Source of the DNA: CAZUMH01 sp964621645
GTDB taxonomy: Bacteria > Zhuqueibacterota > QNDG01 > JAGLOF01
NCBI GenBank assembly: GCA_964621645.1
Contig: CAZUMH010000001.1
Location: 1-64,000 of the forward strand
Length of the DNA: 64,000 bases
Direction of reading: 5' to 3'
The translations under genes and the position numbers were made by a program. This document shows positions 1 to 6,610 of the stretch, piece by piece (positions within the stretch are counted from its first letter, which is position 1; every line of letters starts with the position of its first letter). A model generated the notes under the pieces. The model made no database searches and had not been told where the DNA came from. It saw only the letters and a program-made list of their open reading frames with translations.

Positions 1-489
1 CGAGGATTGTTTTAGACTGTACCATAAGAATCCTTCACAAAAACGTTGCTGACAAGGTGAAATATACCTCATTTCGGGCCGCCGCATAAAGAGAAACGCA
101 GCCTTCGGGAGGCCGGGGATGGGGCACAGCGACATGAAGAACGGGAACGCGCCAACAGAAGACCATTCAGCCGCGCCAGGGGTTTTTGGTCCTTTTTGCC
201 CCGTCAAAAAGGACAGCCTATTCTTTACCTGGGATGGATATCCCGGGCGATCGGGATGGGAACGCACCTGTGAAAACCCATTCAGCCGCGCCAGGGGTTT
301 TTGGTCCTTTTTGCCCCGTCAAAAAGGACAACCTATTCTCCACCTGGGATGGATATCCCGGGCGATCGGGACACGAAAAATGGGAACGCGCCACCGTAAG
401 ACCATTCAGCCGCGCCAGGGGTTTTTGGTCTTTTTTGCCCCGTCAAAAAGGACGTCCCATTCTCAACGGAGACTTCTGATACGGCCCTA
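1..489. repeat. Long dispersed repeat, copy 1 (runs off the left edge)
   Basis: This stretch holds no credible gene. It matches 46846-47214 across most of its length: both share 'gactgtaccata', 'aaatatacctcatttcgggcc', a GC-rich 'ggggatggggca' segment, the 'cagccgcgccaggggttttt' core and the end 'gagacttctgatac'. Copy 1 carries the core three times, copy 2 once. Copy 1 lacks a roughly 112-base segment present in copy 2 between two near-identical 'ctcatttcgggcc' sites. The open frames inside (119-490, 186-479) are frame shadows of the repeat. Its nature (transposable element remnant, structured RNA, REP-like element) is not known to me. Confidence 0.8.
164..453. repeat. Three tandem units with an internal hairpin
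   Basis: The core 'cattcagccgcgccaggggt' starts at 164, 279 and 403, so the units are about 115-124 bases long. Each core ends in a perfect 10-base hairpin, GTCCTTTTTG / CAAAAAGGAC with loop CCCCGT; in unit 3 the left arm has a C-to-T change. Between cores lies 'gggatggatatcccgggcga', itself partly palindromic. The single-unit homologue at 47124-47172 implies that units were gained or lost here. Confidence 0.8.
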
Positions 490-549
490 AAGAAAACTTT
501 TTTTCACATATATATTGTGATTTAATTTAGTGTTGTTTACAGATTTGGG

Positions 550-1683
550 ATGGTTTCAGCCGACAGACAAAAAATGAACCGTAGAATCAGCCTCTCCCCC
601 CTCGTACGAGGTACAATCCTTTTCGCCGCTCTCTCCGCCCTCACACTGCTGGCGGTTTCTTTCCTGTCATCGGGAAAATTCGTCAATGCGGAGCTGAGCC
701 GCTTCTCCTGGCCCTTCGCGCCCCTGCTGCTGTTTCTGGCCGCGGCCCGCTGGTTTTTGGATGGACAAGCCCTGCTGGAGCTGTCCGGCGGGCGGAAGGC
801 AACCGGAATTACTCTTCTGCGGGCAGCCTCAATCCGGCTGCAGGCCTTTCTTGCCTCTGTCATCATTCCCGTTCCCGGCGCCGCCACGGCCACCCATGTG
901 TTTCTGCTTAACCGGGAGAAACTGACACTGGAACGTGCCGCCGCGGTGTCTGTATTGCGCACGATTCTTCCATTATTCATCTTTATTCTCAACCTGCCGC
1001 TGCTGTCCCTGCTCCGTTCCCATCTTCTGACCGGAAGTCTCTTCCCTGCGGTGCTTCGTTTCATCACCCTGCCCCTTATCCTGGTCTGTCTTGCCGCCCT
1101 GGTATTATTCCTCTTCGCGGATAAGGCCCGCAGCCTGATCCGCAAGACTGCCGGCCTGCTGCTGCACCGCTGCCGGTTTGGGGGGAACGGCATCTCCCGG
1201 CTGGAACGAATTCTTCTGGATGGCACGGCTCGCCTGGGAGAGGCCTTTCGCGACTCAATAGGACACGGCGGATCACTGCTGAAAGCCGCCGGCTGGATTC
1301 TGGCCGCCTATATGATTGATTATTTCATTGCAATTGGGATCATCTGGAGTCTGGGCGCCCGGCCGCCCCTGGCCCTGAGCCTCGAGCTTCAGTTTCTCAT
1401 GCGGCCCCTGATCTTCTTCGCCTTCACGCCGGGCGGTGTGGGTATATGGGATTTCACCTACGGCGGCTTCTTTCTTGAAATGCTGTCCCGGCAGCCGGTG
1501 GGAACGGCCCTGCTTCTTTGGCGGCTGCTCCTCACCTGGATACCCTGTCTGGCCGGCGGAATAATTCTATTGAGGAAACTCGGCCGGAATGTGGATTATC
1601 GCGCCTTCTTCGGCTCTGCCGCGGGAGATAATAATCTGGATGGCGTACAATCTGAAGAAACAAACGGATCGAAGGAGGAATAA
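550..1683 (+). CDS. UPF0104 / LPG-synthase transmembrane-region family protein
   Basis: This is a 377-residue polytopic inner-membrane protein. Hydrophobic segments run from about residue 20 to 350, and near the C-terminus there is a 'FTPGGVGIWDF' stretch, the 'PTPGGxGxxE'-like motif typical of the lysylphosphatidylglycerol synthase TM-region family (UPF0104, PF03706). Members resemble the flippase half of MprF but lack the synthase domain; their substrate is usually unknown. The tail is charged (two Glu-rich runs). An alternative start lies 24 bases downstream (574); neither start has a strong Shine-Dalgarno. It overlaps the next gene by one base (TAATG), with the next gene's AAGGAGG inside its end, so the two are probably co-transcribed and coupled. 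Confidence 0.85.
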   Translation: MVSADRQKMNRRISLSPLVRGTILFAALSALTLLAVSFLSSGKFVNAELSRFSWPFAPLLLFLAAARWFLDGQALLELSGGRKATGITLLRAASIRLQAFLASVIIPVPGAATATHVFLLNREKLTLERAAAVSVLRTILPLFIFILNLPLLSLLRSHLLTGSLFPAVLRFITLPLILVCLAALVLFLFADKARSLIRKTAGLLLHRCRFGGNGISRLERILLDGTARLGEAFRDSIGHGGSLLKAAGWILAAYMIDYFIAIGIIWSLGARPPLALSLELQFLMRPLIFFAFTPGGVGIWDFTYGGFFLEMLSRQPVGTALLLWRLLLTWIPCLAGGIILLRKLGRNVDYRAFFGSAAGDNNLDGVQSEETNGSKEE

Positions 1684-1982
1684 TGGTCACTCACGTGGTC
1701 ATGTGGAGTGTGAAGGATTTCGCGGATGGGCGCGTTAAACAGGAGAATATAAAACTTATTAAAAAGGAACTGGAGGGATTGACCCGGGAGATCCCCCAGA
1801 TCAGCCGGCTTCATGTCGGCATCAATTATAACGAGATCCCCGGAGCCATGGATGTGGTACTCATTTCCCACTTCGAGGACAGGGAGGCGCTTCAGGCCTA
1901 TCAGGATCATCCGGCCCACATCCGGGTGCGGGATTTCATCCGCACGGTCCGGCTGGAGAAGCGCTCGGTGGATTTCGAATAG
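1683..1982 (+). CDS. Dabb-family (stress-responsive A/B barrel) protein
   Basis: This 99-residue protein starts 'MVTHVVMWSVKDF', keeps 'HVGINYNEI' in the middle and 'YQDHPAHIRVRDFI' near the end, the hallmark pattern of the Dabb ferredoxin-like fold (PF07876). These small cytoplasmic dimers are linked to stress responses or act as small-molecule cyclases or monooxygenase-like enzymes; the substrate cannot be predicted. The start overlaps the stop of the upstream membrane protein (TAATG) and is preceded by AAGGAGG. Its stop faces the stop of the minus-strand GlmU-like gene with a single base between, so the two operons converge with no room for a separate terminator. Confidence 0.88.
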   Translation: MVTHVVMWSVKDFADGRVKQENIKLIKKELEGLTREIPQISRLHVGINYNEIPGAMDVVLISHFEDREALQAYQDHPAHIRVRDFIRTVRLEKRSVDFE

Positions 1983-1983
1983 C

Positions 1984-2733
1984 TCAGGAATCCCTCTTTT
2001 TCAGAAAAGCTTCCGCTTCCAGCAGCTCTTCCCTGGTGTTGATCCCCCGCAGCACCATGGGATCATCCACCGTAATAGTCTCGACCAGCTCCCCCCTCCC
2101 GGACAGGAGCTGAATGATATCCGTGAGATAATATTCCTTCTGATCGTTATTATTATCTATCAGGCTCAGCAGAGGGAAAACAACTGAGCTGTCAAAACAG
2201 TAGTGGGAGGTATTCACTTCCGTAATCTTCTTCTCCTCCGGACTGGCGTCCCTCTCCTCCACGATGCGCAGCACCCGTCCCCGCGCGTCCCTGACGATGC
2301 GGCCGTATGCCGGAGGCGGATCCATGATGGCCGTCATCATGGTGGCGGCCGCTCCTGATTCGTGATGTTTGCGGACCAGCGAACCGAGTATCTCCCCGGT
2401 GAGGAAGGGCGCGTCCCCCACCAGAACCAGGACATCCCCTGAATTCTGCCCCATGGTTTCCGCCGCGGTCATCAGGGCGTGCCCGGTGCCCAGCTGCTCT
2501 TTCTGCAGAGCGTATTCCACCCCGTCTCCGATGGTGGTGCGGACCAGATCCTCCCGGTAGCCCACTACCAGCACGACGCGCTCCGCGCCCGCCTGCCGGC
2601 AGGCATCTATCACATAGGAAACCAGCGGTTTTCTTAGAAGGGGATGAAGCACCTTGGGCAGATCGGACCGCATCCGCACTCCTTTTCCGGCGGCGAGAAT
2701 AACGGCGCTGAGGTGGTGTTTCCGGTCAACCAT
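1984..2733 (-). CDS. GlmU N-terminal-type sugar-nucleotide pyrophosphorylase
   Basis: A 249-residue NTP transferase. The N-terminal 'LAAGKGVRMRSDLPKVLHPL' is the GlmU uridylyltransferase signature (G-x-G-x-R, P-K), followed by 'QLGTGHAL' and 'LVGDAPFL' (metal-binding Asp), 'YGRIVRD', 'IVEERDA' and 'EVNTSHYCF'. The expected activity is UTP plus GlcNAc-1-phosphate to UDP-GlcNAc in cell-wall precursor synthesis. Bifunctional GlmU proteins are about 450 residues and end in a left-handed beta-helix acetyltransferase; that half is absent here, so the acetyl transfer must be done elsewhere or the substrate differs. It has a GGAG 9 bases before ATG and is the last gene of a four-gene minus-strand run behind the zinc-ribbon gene (40-base gap). 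Confidence 0.88.
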   Translation of the reverse strand: MVDRKHHLSAVILAAGKGVRMRSDLPKVLHPLLRKPLVSYVIDACRQAGAERVVLVVGYREDLVRTTIGDGVEYALQKEQLGTGHALMTAAETMGQNSGDVLVLVGDAPFLTGEILGSLVRKHHESGAAATMMTAIMDPPPAYGRIVRDARGRVLRIVEERDASPEEKKITEVNTSHYCFDSSVVFPLLSLIDNNNDQKEYYLTDIIQLLSGRGELVETITVDDPMVLRGINTREELLEAEAFLKKRDS

Positions 2734-2773
2734 GCGGGAGATCTCCTTTCTCGAAATTCATTCAGGCTGAATG

Positions 2774-3028
2774 TTAAAATGTGTTTTTCAGGATCAGGGC
2801 GGCAATAAGAGAAATCAGGATGACGATAAGATAGAACAGCAGCTCCCGGGCCAACGGTTTACGGTGGCGCAGCCGCCGGTTGGAGAGCCAGCCTCTCCAG
2901 CGGCATTCCCGGCAGCGGTAGGTGCGCGCGGGCAGGATTCGTTTAAACAACCGTTCCGCAGTGTTTCTGGAGCGGGAGCGGACCAGGGTATATTCTCCGC
3001 AGCGGGGACAGGGGATGGACTCAGGCAT
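2774..3028 (-). CDS. Small zinc-ribbon membrane protein
   Basis: From the ATG at 3028 the protein has 84 residues. It opens 'MPESIPCPRCGE' and has a second pair 'YRCRECRWRGW', giving a Cys-x2-Cys...Cys-x2-Cys zinc ribbon, followed by a basic stretch and one C-terminal hydrophobic helix of about 20 residues ('FYLIVILISLIAALIL'). I chose 3028 over the upstream frame start at 3079 because GGAG lies about 9 bases ahead and the longer form would overlap the preceding lipid-kinase gene. It probably sits in the membrane with the ribbon in the cytoplasm. The function is unknown; its place between the lipid-kinase-like and GlmU-like genes hints at envelope biology only. Confidence 0.75.
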   Translation of the reverse strand: MPESIPCPRCGEYTLVRSRSRNTAERLFKRILPARTYRCRECRWRGWLSNRRLRHRKPLARELLFYLIVILISLIAALILKNTF

Positions 3029-3042
3029 AGAACGGCTCCAGC

Positions 3043-3933
3043 TCAGGTCCAGAAGATTTCCACGGCTCCCTGCAAACACTCGATTTCAACGGGAGTAATG
3101 CCGATGAGCTCTCCGTCCGGGGTAAGCACCTTGGGAGGATCGGTCCTTATGCTGATCTTCTTCGCCTTGAAGGTCTCGACCTCCGGCTCCAGCACATGCT
3201 CACCCGTGAAGACCTTGGGGAAGACTTTCAGGAGCCGGCGGCGGCTGAGCCCGTTGGCCAGGGTGACATCCAGCAAGCCGTCGTCGACGAGGGCGTCCGG
3301 CGCCATGAGAAAATTGGCCGTATAGCGGGTATTGGACACCTCGACGAAGAGATTGTGCCGTTCCATCTTTCTGCCGTCAACCTCTATCTCCAGGTGGTGG
3401 TGCTGCAGCCGCAGGGTCTGCCACAAGACACCAAGGGTGTAGGAAATGTTCCCCAGAAATTTGAGACCGCGGGCCGTCTTGGTCACGTCTGCCACAAACC
3501 CCAGTCCCATGATGTTGAGGAAATAATAGGTCTGGCCGTGAGTCGTGAACCGGCCCGCATCAAGGTGGCGGGTCTTGCCGGCTGCGATCACTTCCAGGGC
3601 GCCCCGCCAGTCTGATTCATCCACTTCGATATCCCGGAAGGCCGCGTTCCCCGTCCCCACCGGCAGGATCCCCAGGGGGATCTTCTTTTTAGCCGGATTG
3701 GCGAAGAGGCCGTTCAGGACTTCGAACAGGGTGCCGTCGCCGCCCGCCGCGATGATGCCCCGGTAGGGTGACAAGTCCATATCGGATACGATCTCGGTGG
3801 CATGCTCCGGATAATCGGTGAGCCGCAGGTCGAATTCCAGTTTCAGTTCATTCAGGTGCGTTTCTATAGTGGGCAGCAGCTTCTCGGCCCGGCGGTGTCC
3901 CGCCTGGGGATTATACACCAGCAAATATCTCAT
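3043..3933 (-). CDS. Diacylglycerol kinase-family lipid kinase
   Basis: A 296-residue protein of the DAGK catalytic / YegS-BmrU group. The start 'YLLVYNPQAGH' is the first nucleotide-binding strand and loop; 'AAGGDGT' (residues about 62-68) is the invariant ATP-binding motif; 'LGILPVGTGN' follows about 25 residues later. The second domain keeps 'PDALVDDGLLDVTL'. Family members phosphorylate diacylglycerol or related lipids using ATP at the cytoplasmic face of the membrane; the exact lipid cannot be read from sequence. The length is normal. It lies 33 bases behind the dGTPase gene and 14 bases before the zinc-ribbon gene, so it is almost certainly in the same operon. Confidence 0.92.
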   Translation of the reverse strand: MRYLLVYNPQAGHRRAEKLLPTIETHLNELKLEFDLRLTDYPEHATEIVSDMDLSPYRGIIAAGGDGTLFEVLNGLFANPAKKKIPLGILPVGTGNAAFRDIEVDESDWRGALEVIAAGKTRHLDAGRFTTHGQTYYFLNIMGLGFVADVTKTARGLKFLGNISYTLGVLWQTLRLQHHHLEIEVDGRKMERHNLFVEVSNTRYTANFLMAPDALVDDGLLDVTLANGLSRRRLLKVFPKVFTGEHVLEPEVETFKAKKISIRTDPPKVLTPDGELIGITPVEIECLQGAVEIFWT

Positions 3934-3966
3934 CGTATGGTTCCGTCCTTTGTTAATGTAAGCGGA

Positions 3967-5073
3967 TTAGTACCACATGGGATGCCGGTCCAGCGGCTGC
4001 GGGAAAAGCACCTCACGGGCCGATTCCAGGGCGTAGATATCGGTCATGCCGGCCACAAAATCGACGATGGCCCGCTCGGGAGGATCCTTCTTTTCATAGA
4101 ATCTGCTGCGGCTAGCCAGGAATGTTCCCAGATGGCGGTCAACGGCGAACGGTGAATCCATGTAGTCCTTTGTATTCCAGCCGAAGCGGCGGAATAGTTC
4201 CATGAGATGATTAAAGAGCCGCTCGAGAAGAGCGCTGATGGAGGCGTCGCTCTGCAGCAGAAGCGGATGGTTGTAGATCCGTTCGTAGTTGAATTCCTTG
4301 AGCTGACAGATCAGCTGGTATCGTTCATCCGAAAGGGTGATCTCCTCCCCGCCCCGGGAGCTGACCACCACGTCCATGACCAGCGTGTCAATGATCTCAC
4401 CGTTGGTGCTTCCCAGGTTTTTCTTCAGGTTGCCGGGAATATCCTGGATGGTGATGAGCCCAGTGGTAACCGCGTCCTCGATATCCCGTCCCAGATAGGC
4501 GATCTTGTCCGCGATGCGGACGACGCAGCCCTCATAGGTGAGCGGTGCCGTCTGTCTGTCCCTGATCGCGGACAGGTCTTTCTCCGTTTCCTGGGGCCGG
4601 TAACTCTGTTCAAACTTTTCCCCGCAGTGGGACACGATCCCGTCCCGCACGGCGTAGGTGAGGTTGAGCCCCTCCCCGTTCCGGGTGATGAAATCCACCA
4701 CGCGCAGCCCGTGCACCTCGTGGATGAATCCCCCCCACTCCCGGGCCAGGGAATCGAGGGCCTTCTCGCCCACATGGCCGAAGGGGGCGTGCCCCAGATC
4801 GTGACCCAGTGCGATGGCCTGGGCCAGCTCCACGTCCAGATCCAGCCCCTTGCAGATGGTGGTGGCGATGGTGGAGACGTGCAGCACGTGTTCGATGCGG
4901 GTGCAGACGTGGTCGTTGCGCGGGGAGAAGAAGACCTGCGTCTTGTGCTTCAGGCGCCGGAAGGGAGTGGCGTGGATGATGGCTGTCTGATCACGGAAAT
5001 AGTCGCCCCGCAGATCGGGCGGACGCGGCCGCCTGCGGGCGTGGTAGATCTCGTCACTGAGTGGATTCTTCAT
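3967..5073 (-). CDS. dGTPase-like HD-domain deoxynucleotide triphosphohydrolase
   Basis: About 368 residues. 'TPFRRLKHKTQVF' near the start, 'RIEHVLHV', 'LGHDLGHAPFGHVGE' (the HD metal-binding centre) and 'RIADKIAYLGRDIEDA' are the ordered motifs of the dGTPase subfamily of HD phosphohydrolases, which cleave dNTPs to deoxynucleoside plus triphosphate and tune dNTP pools; some also limit phage. The length fits the shorter type-2 branch. The ATG at 5073 begins 'MKNPLSDEIYHARRRPRPPD'; an in-frame GTG at 5103 adds ten residues, and neither has a convincing Shine-Dalgarno, so the start is uncertain. It is the first gene of the minus-strand run towards 1984. Confidence 0.9.
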   Translation of the reverse strand: MKNPLSDEIYHARRRPRPPDLRGDYFRDQTAIIHATPFRRLKHKTQVFFSPRNDHVCTRIEHVLHVSTIATTICKGLDLDVELAQAIALGHDLGHAPFGHVGEKALDSLAREWGGFIHEVHGLRVVDFITRNGEGLNLTYAVRDGIVSHCGEKFEQSYRPQETEKDLSAIRDRQTAPLTYEGCVVRIADKIAYLGRDIEDAVTTGLITIQDIPGNLKKNLGSTNGEIIDTLVMDVVVSSRGGEEITLSDERYQLICQLKEFNYERIYNHPLLLQSDASISALLERLFNHLMELFRRFGWNTKDYMDSPFAVDRHLGTFLASRSRFYEKKDPPERAIVDFVAGMTDIYALESAREVLFPQPLDRHPMWY

Positions 5074-5184
5074 ATTTCTTTTGCCTGAAATCCTTCTGGT
5101 CACGGATTATTTTCCGATTGTAAAATATACTATGAAGAATTTCGATTTCAAAGAAAAAGGTTGGAAAATTCGGTCATGTTTCTC

Positions 5185-5213
5185 TTGACACCCTAAGCAA
5201 ATCTTAGTATATT
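5185..5213 (+). promoter_or_regulatory. Sigma-70-type promoter of tRNA-Phe
   Basis: TTGACA at 5185-5190 and TATATT at 5208-5213 are separated by exactly 17 bases and end 19 bases before the first tRNA base. This is close to the consensus and fits strong constitutive transcription of the tRNA. Confidence 0.8.
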
Positions 5214-5232
5214 AACACCTCACAATAACTAT

Positions 5233-5305
<73 letters not shown>

Positions 5306-5344
5306 CCGACAAAAGGCCCCACTGAAAGTGGGGTTTTTTGTCGG
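5306..5344 (+). terminator. Rho-independent terminator behind tRNA-Phe
   Basis: CCCCACT (5317-5323) pairs with AGTGGGG (5327-5333) around a GAA loop and runs into TTTTTT. An outer stem CCGACAAAA / TTTTGTCGG encloses it, so the hairpin is nearly continuous from 5306 to 5344. Confidence 0.88.
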
Positions 5345-5354
5345 TTGACGGTCG

Positions 5355-5439
5355 ATAGATTCGATTGCTCCTGCAAGCCACGACAGAGTCGGGGCGACGC
5401 AGTCCCGAGAGCGCAGCGAGCGGGATGGGAGGCGCCACC
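5355..5439. repeat. GC-rich module of the tRNA-Phe repeat family, copy A
   Basis: 'atagattcgattgctcctgc' followed by 'ggcgacgcagtcccg', 'gcgcagcgagcgggatggga' and 'ggcgccacc'. The last 14 bases (tgggaggcgccacc, 5426-5439) duplicate the 3' end of the tRNA (5294-5307), so the tRNA tail flanks the terminator and module on both sides like a direct repeat. Related modules occur at 9155-9227, 15381-15420, 17369-17426 and 21616-21695. Confidence 0.8.
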
Positions 5440-5977
5440 AAGATAAACAAAACCTAGCCATTATTTCTCAGGGCTATTTATTTTTTAACAAAGAAATGTC
5501 ACCAAATTTACACTGGAAACACTTTTTAACCGCAATAAAGGTAAGGCAAAAGACAAAATAATTTTGAAATTGTTAATAATTTCTTGCGATATCTCAGTTG
5601 TTTATATATCTTACGATCAATTCAGTTACACATCGCCAAGTATATTCCCTCCAGGATGAAGCCGACTTTTCGAAACGGGCCTGAGCATGACCACGGATTC
5701 AATACACCTCGATCGGTTCTTCACGATCGACTCCTTTTCAATAGATTGTTTTCGTTCGGTGAACACGTTACCTATTTTTACCAGGGACCTTCAATAATTA
5801 AAGATTGATAATAAAAACAGCGCGGAGTTTCTGTTGTGAAAACAGGGAACCCAGACGGTAGGCGTCTGGATTGACAGGCCACAAGCACACAGGAGCAGTT
5901 AAAAAACATCACATGCTGTTAGTCCTCCGGGGTTCTCCATAGCCTCGGAAAGTTCATTCTTTGATAGGATGTGTATT
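5440..5977. other. Intergenic region with two small hairpins
   Basis: No frame here looks coding; a 74-codon frame at 5584-5808 has no Shine-Dalgarno and no recognisable features. Between 5831 and 5869 there are two adjacent stems, CTGTT/AACAG (5831-5845) and CCAGACG/CGTCTGG (5851-5869), followed by 'ggccacaagcacacaggagc', about 110 bases before the next start. This could be a structured leader, but it matches no riboswitch class I recognise. Confidence 0.3.
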
Positions 5978-6514
5978 ATGAGAATCGCTGTCAGCCTGAT
6001 CCTCCTGGTCCTGGTCATCGTCAACATGCCACTTATCGCCCAGCAACAAGCCCAGATGGATCTGCCCACTTACACGCTGGAGCAACGATGGGAACGAGCC
6101 AGCAGTCAATACATGGTGCGTTCCGTGGCGGGGATTGCCTACGCGAAAGCAATGGGCCAATCTGCAGAAAAATATGGTGAGTTCTGTGCGGAGTTGTTTG
6201 CTCCTGGTTGGGGTGAACCCAGCTCAGGGTCTGTAAGCATCATTCGCGGTGTTCGCCGTAATATGCTATTGTGGTCAGGGGCGGAGTTCGAGATCACGGA
6301 GTCGTCGAAGACCTCTATGACGGGACGAGCCAACCGACCCTGGGCGAAATATTTCGGTGAGGATCATACTTGGTACGGCGTCACATCGGACGAGCTTGAA
6401 ACTGTTCTCCACGTCTTCAACCAGCGGCTTGCCAACTATCTGGTACTCCAATACGAGGACCGGATCGATGGAGACTGGTTCTATATGACATTTAGCCGGA
6501 ACGAGGCACCTTAG
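5978..6514 (+). CDS. Secreted protein of unknown function
   Basis: 178 residues from the ATG at 5978, which has AGGA 8 bases upstream (an ATG nine bases earlier is in the same frame). The N-terminus 'MRIAVSLILLVLVIVNMPLI' followed by 'AQQQ' is a clear signal peptide. The mature part is Trp/Tyr/Glu-rich ('YTLEQRWERASSQYMVRS', 'FAPGWGEP', 'EDHTWYGVTSDELETVL') with one Cys and no metal or catalytic motif I recognise. It looks like a small periplasmic alpha/beta domain. The next gene, an exported S15 hydrolase, follows after 96 bases on the same strand; co-transcription is possible but unproven. I do not recognise the family. Confidence 0.65.
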   Translation: MRIAVSLILLVLVIVNMPLIAQQQAQMDLPTYTLEQRWERASSQYMVRSVAGIAYAKAMGQSAEKYGEFCAELFAPGWGEPSSGSVSIIRGVRRNMLLWSGAEFEITESSKTSMTGRANRPWAKYFGEDHTWYGVTSDELETVLHVFNQRLANYLVLQYEDRIDGDWFYMTFSRNEAP

Positions 6515-6610
6515 TAAAAGTCCGCACAAATTCACCCGGGGGTTTCTGTATTGGCTGGATATTTCTGGCAGGGGGTTTAACGATATACAATCACTATACG
6601 AGGTGATACC

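Noticed and set aside
119..490. Open frames of 123 and 97 codons at the left edge
   Set aside because: They run through the tandem repeat units, are repeated in two frames, and have no ribosome-binding site.
4207..5088. 293-codon plus-strand frame opposite the dGTPase
   Set aside because: Antisense shadow of a gene with clear HD motifs; no ribosome site and no recognisable protein pattern.
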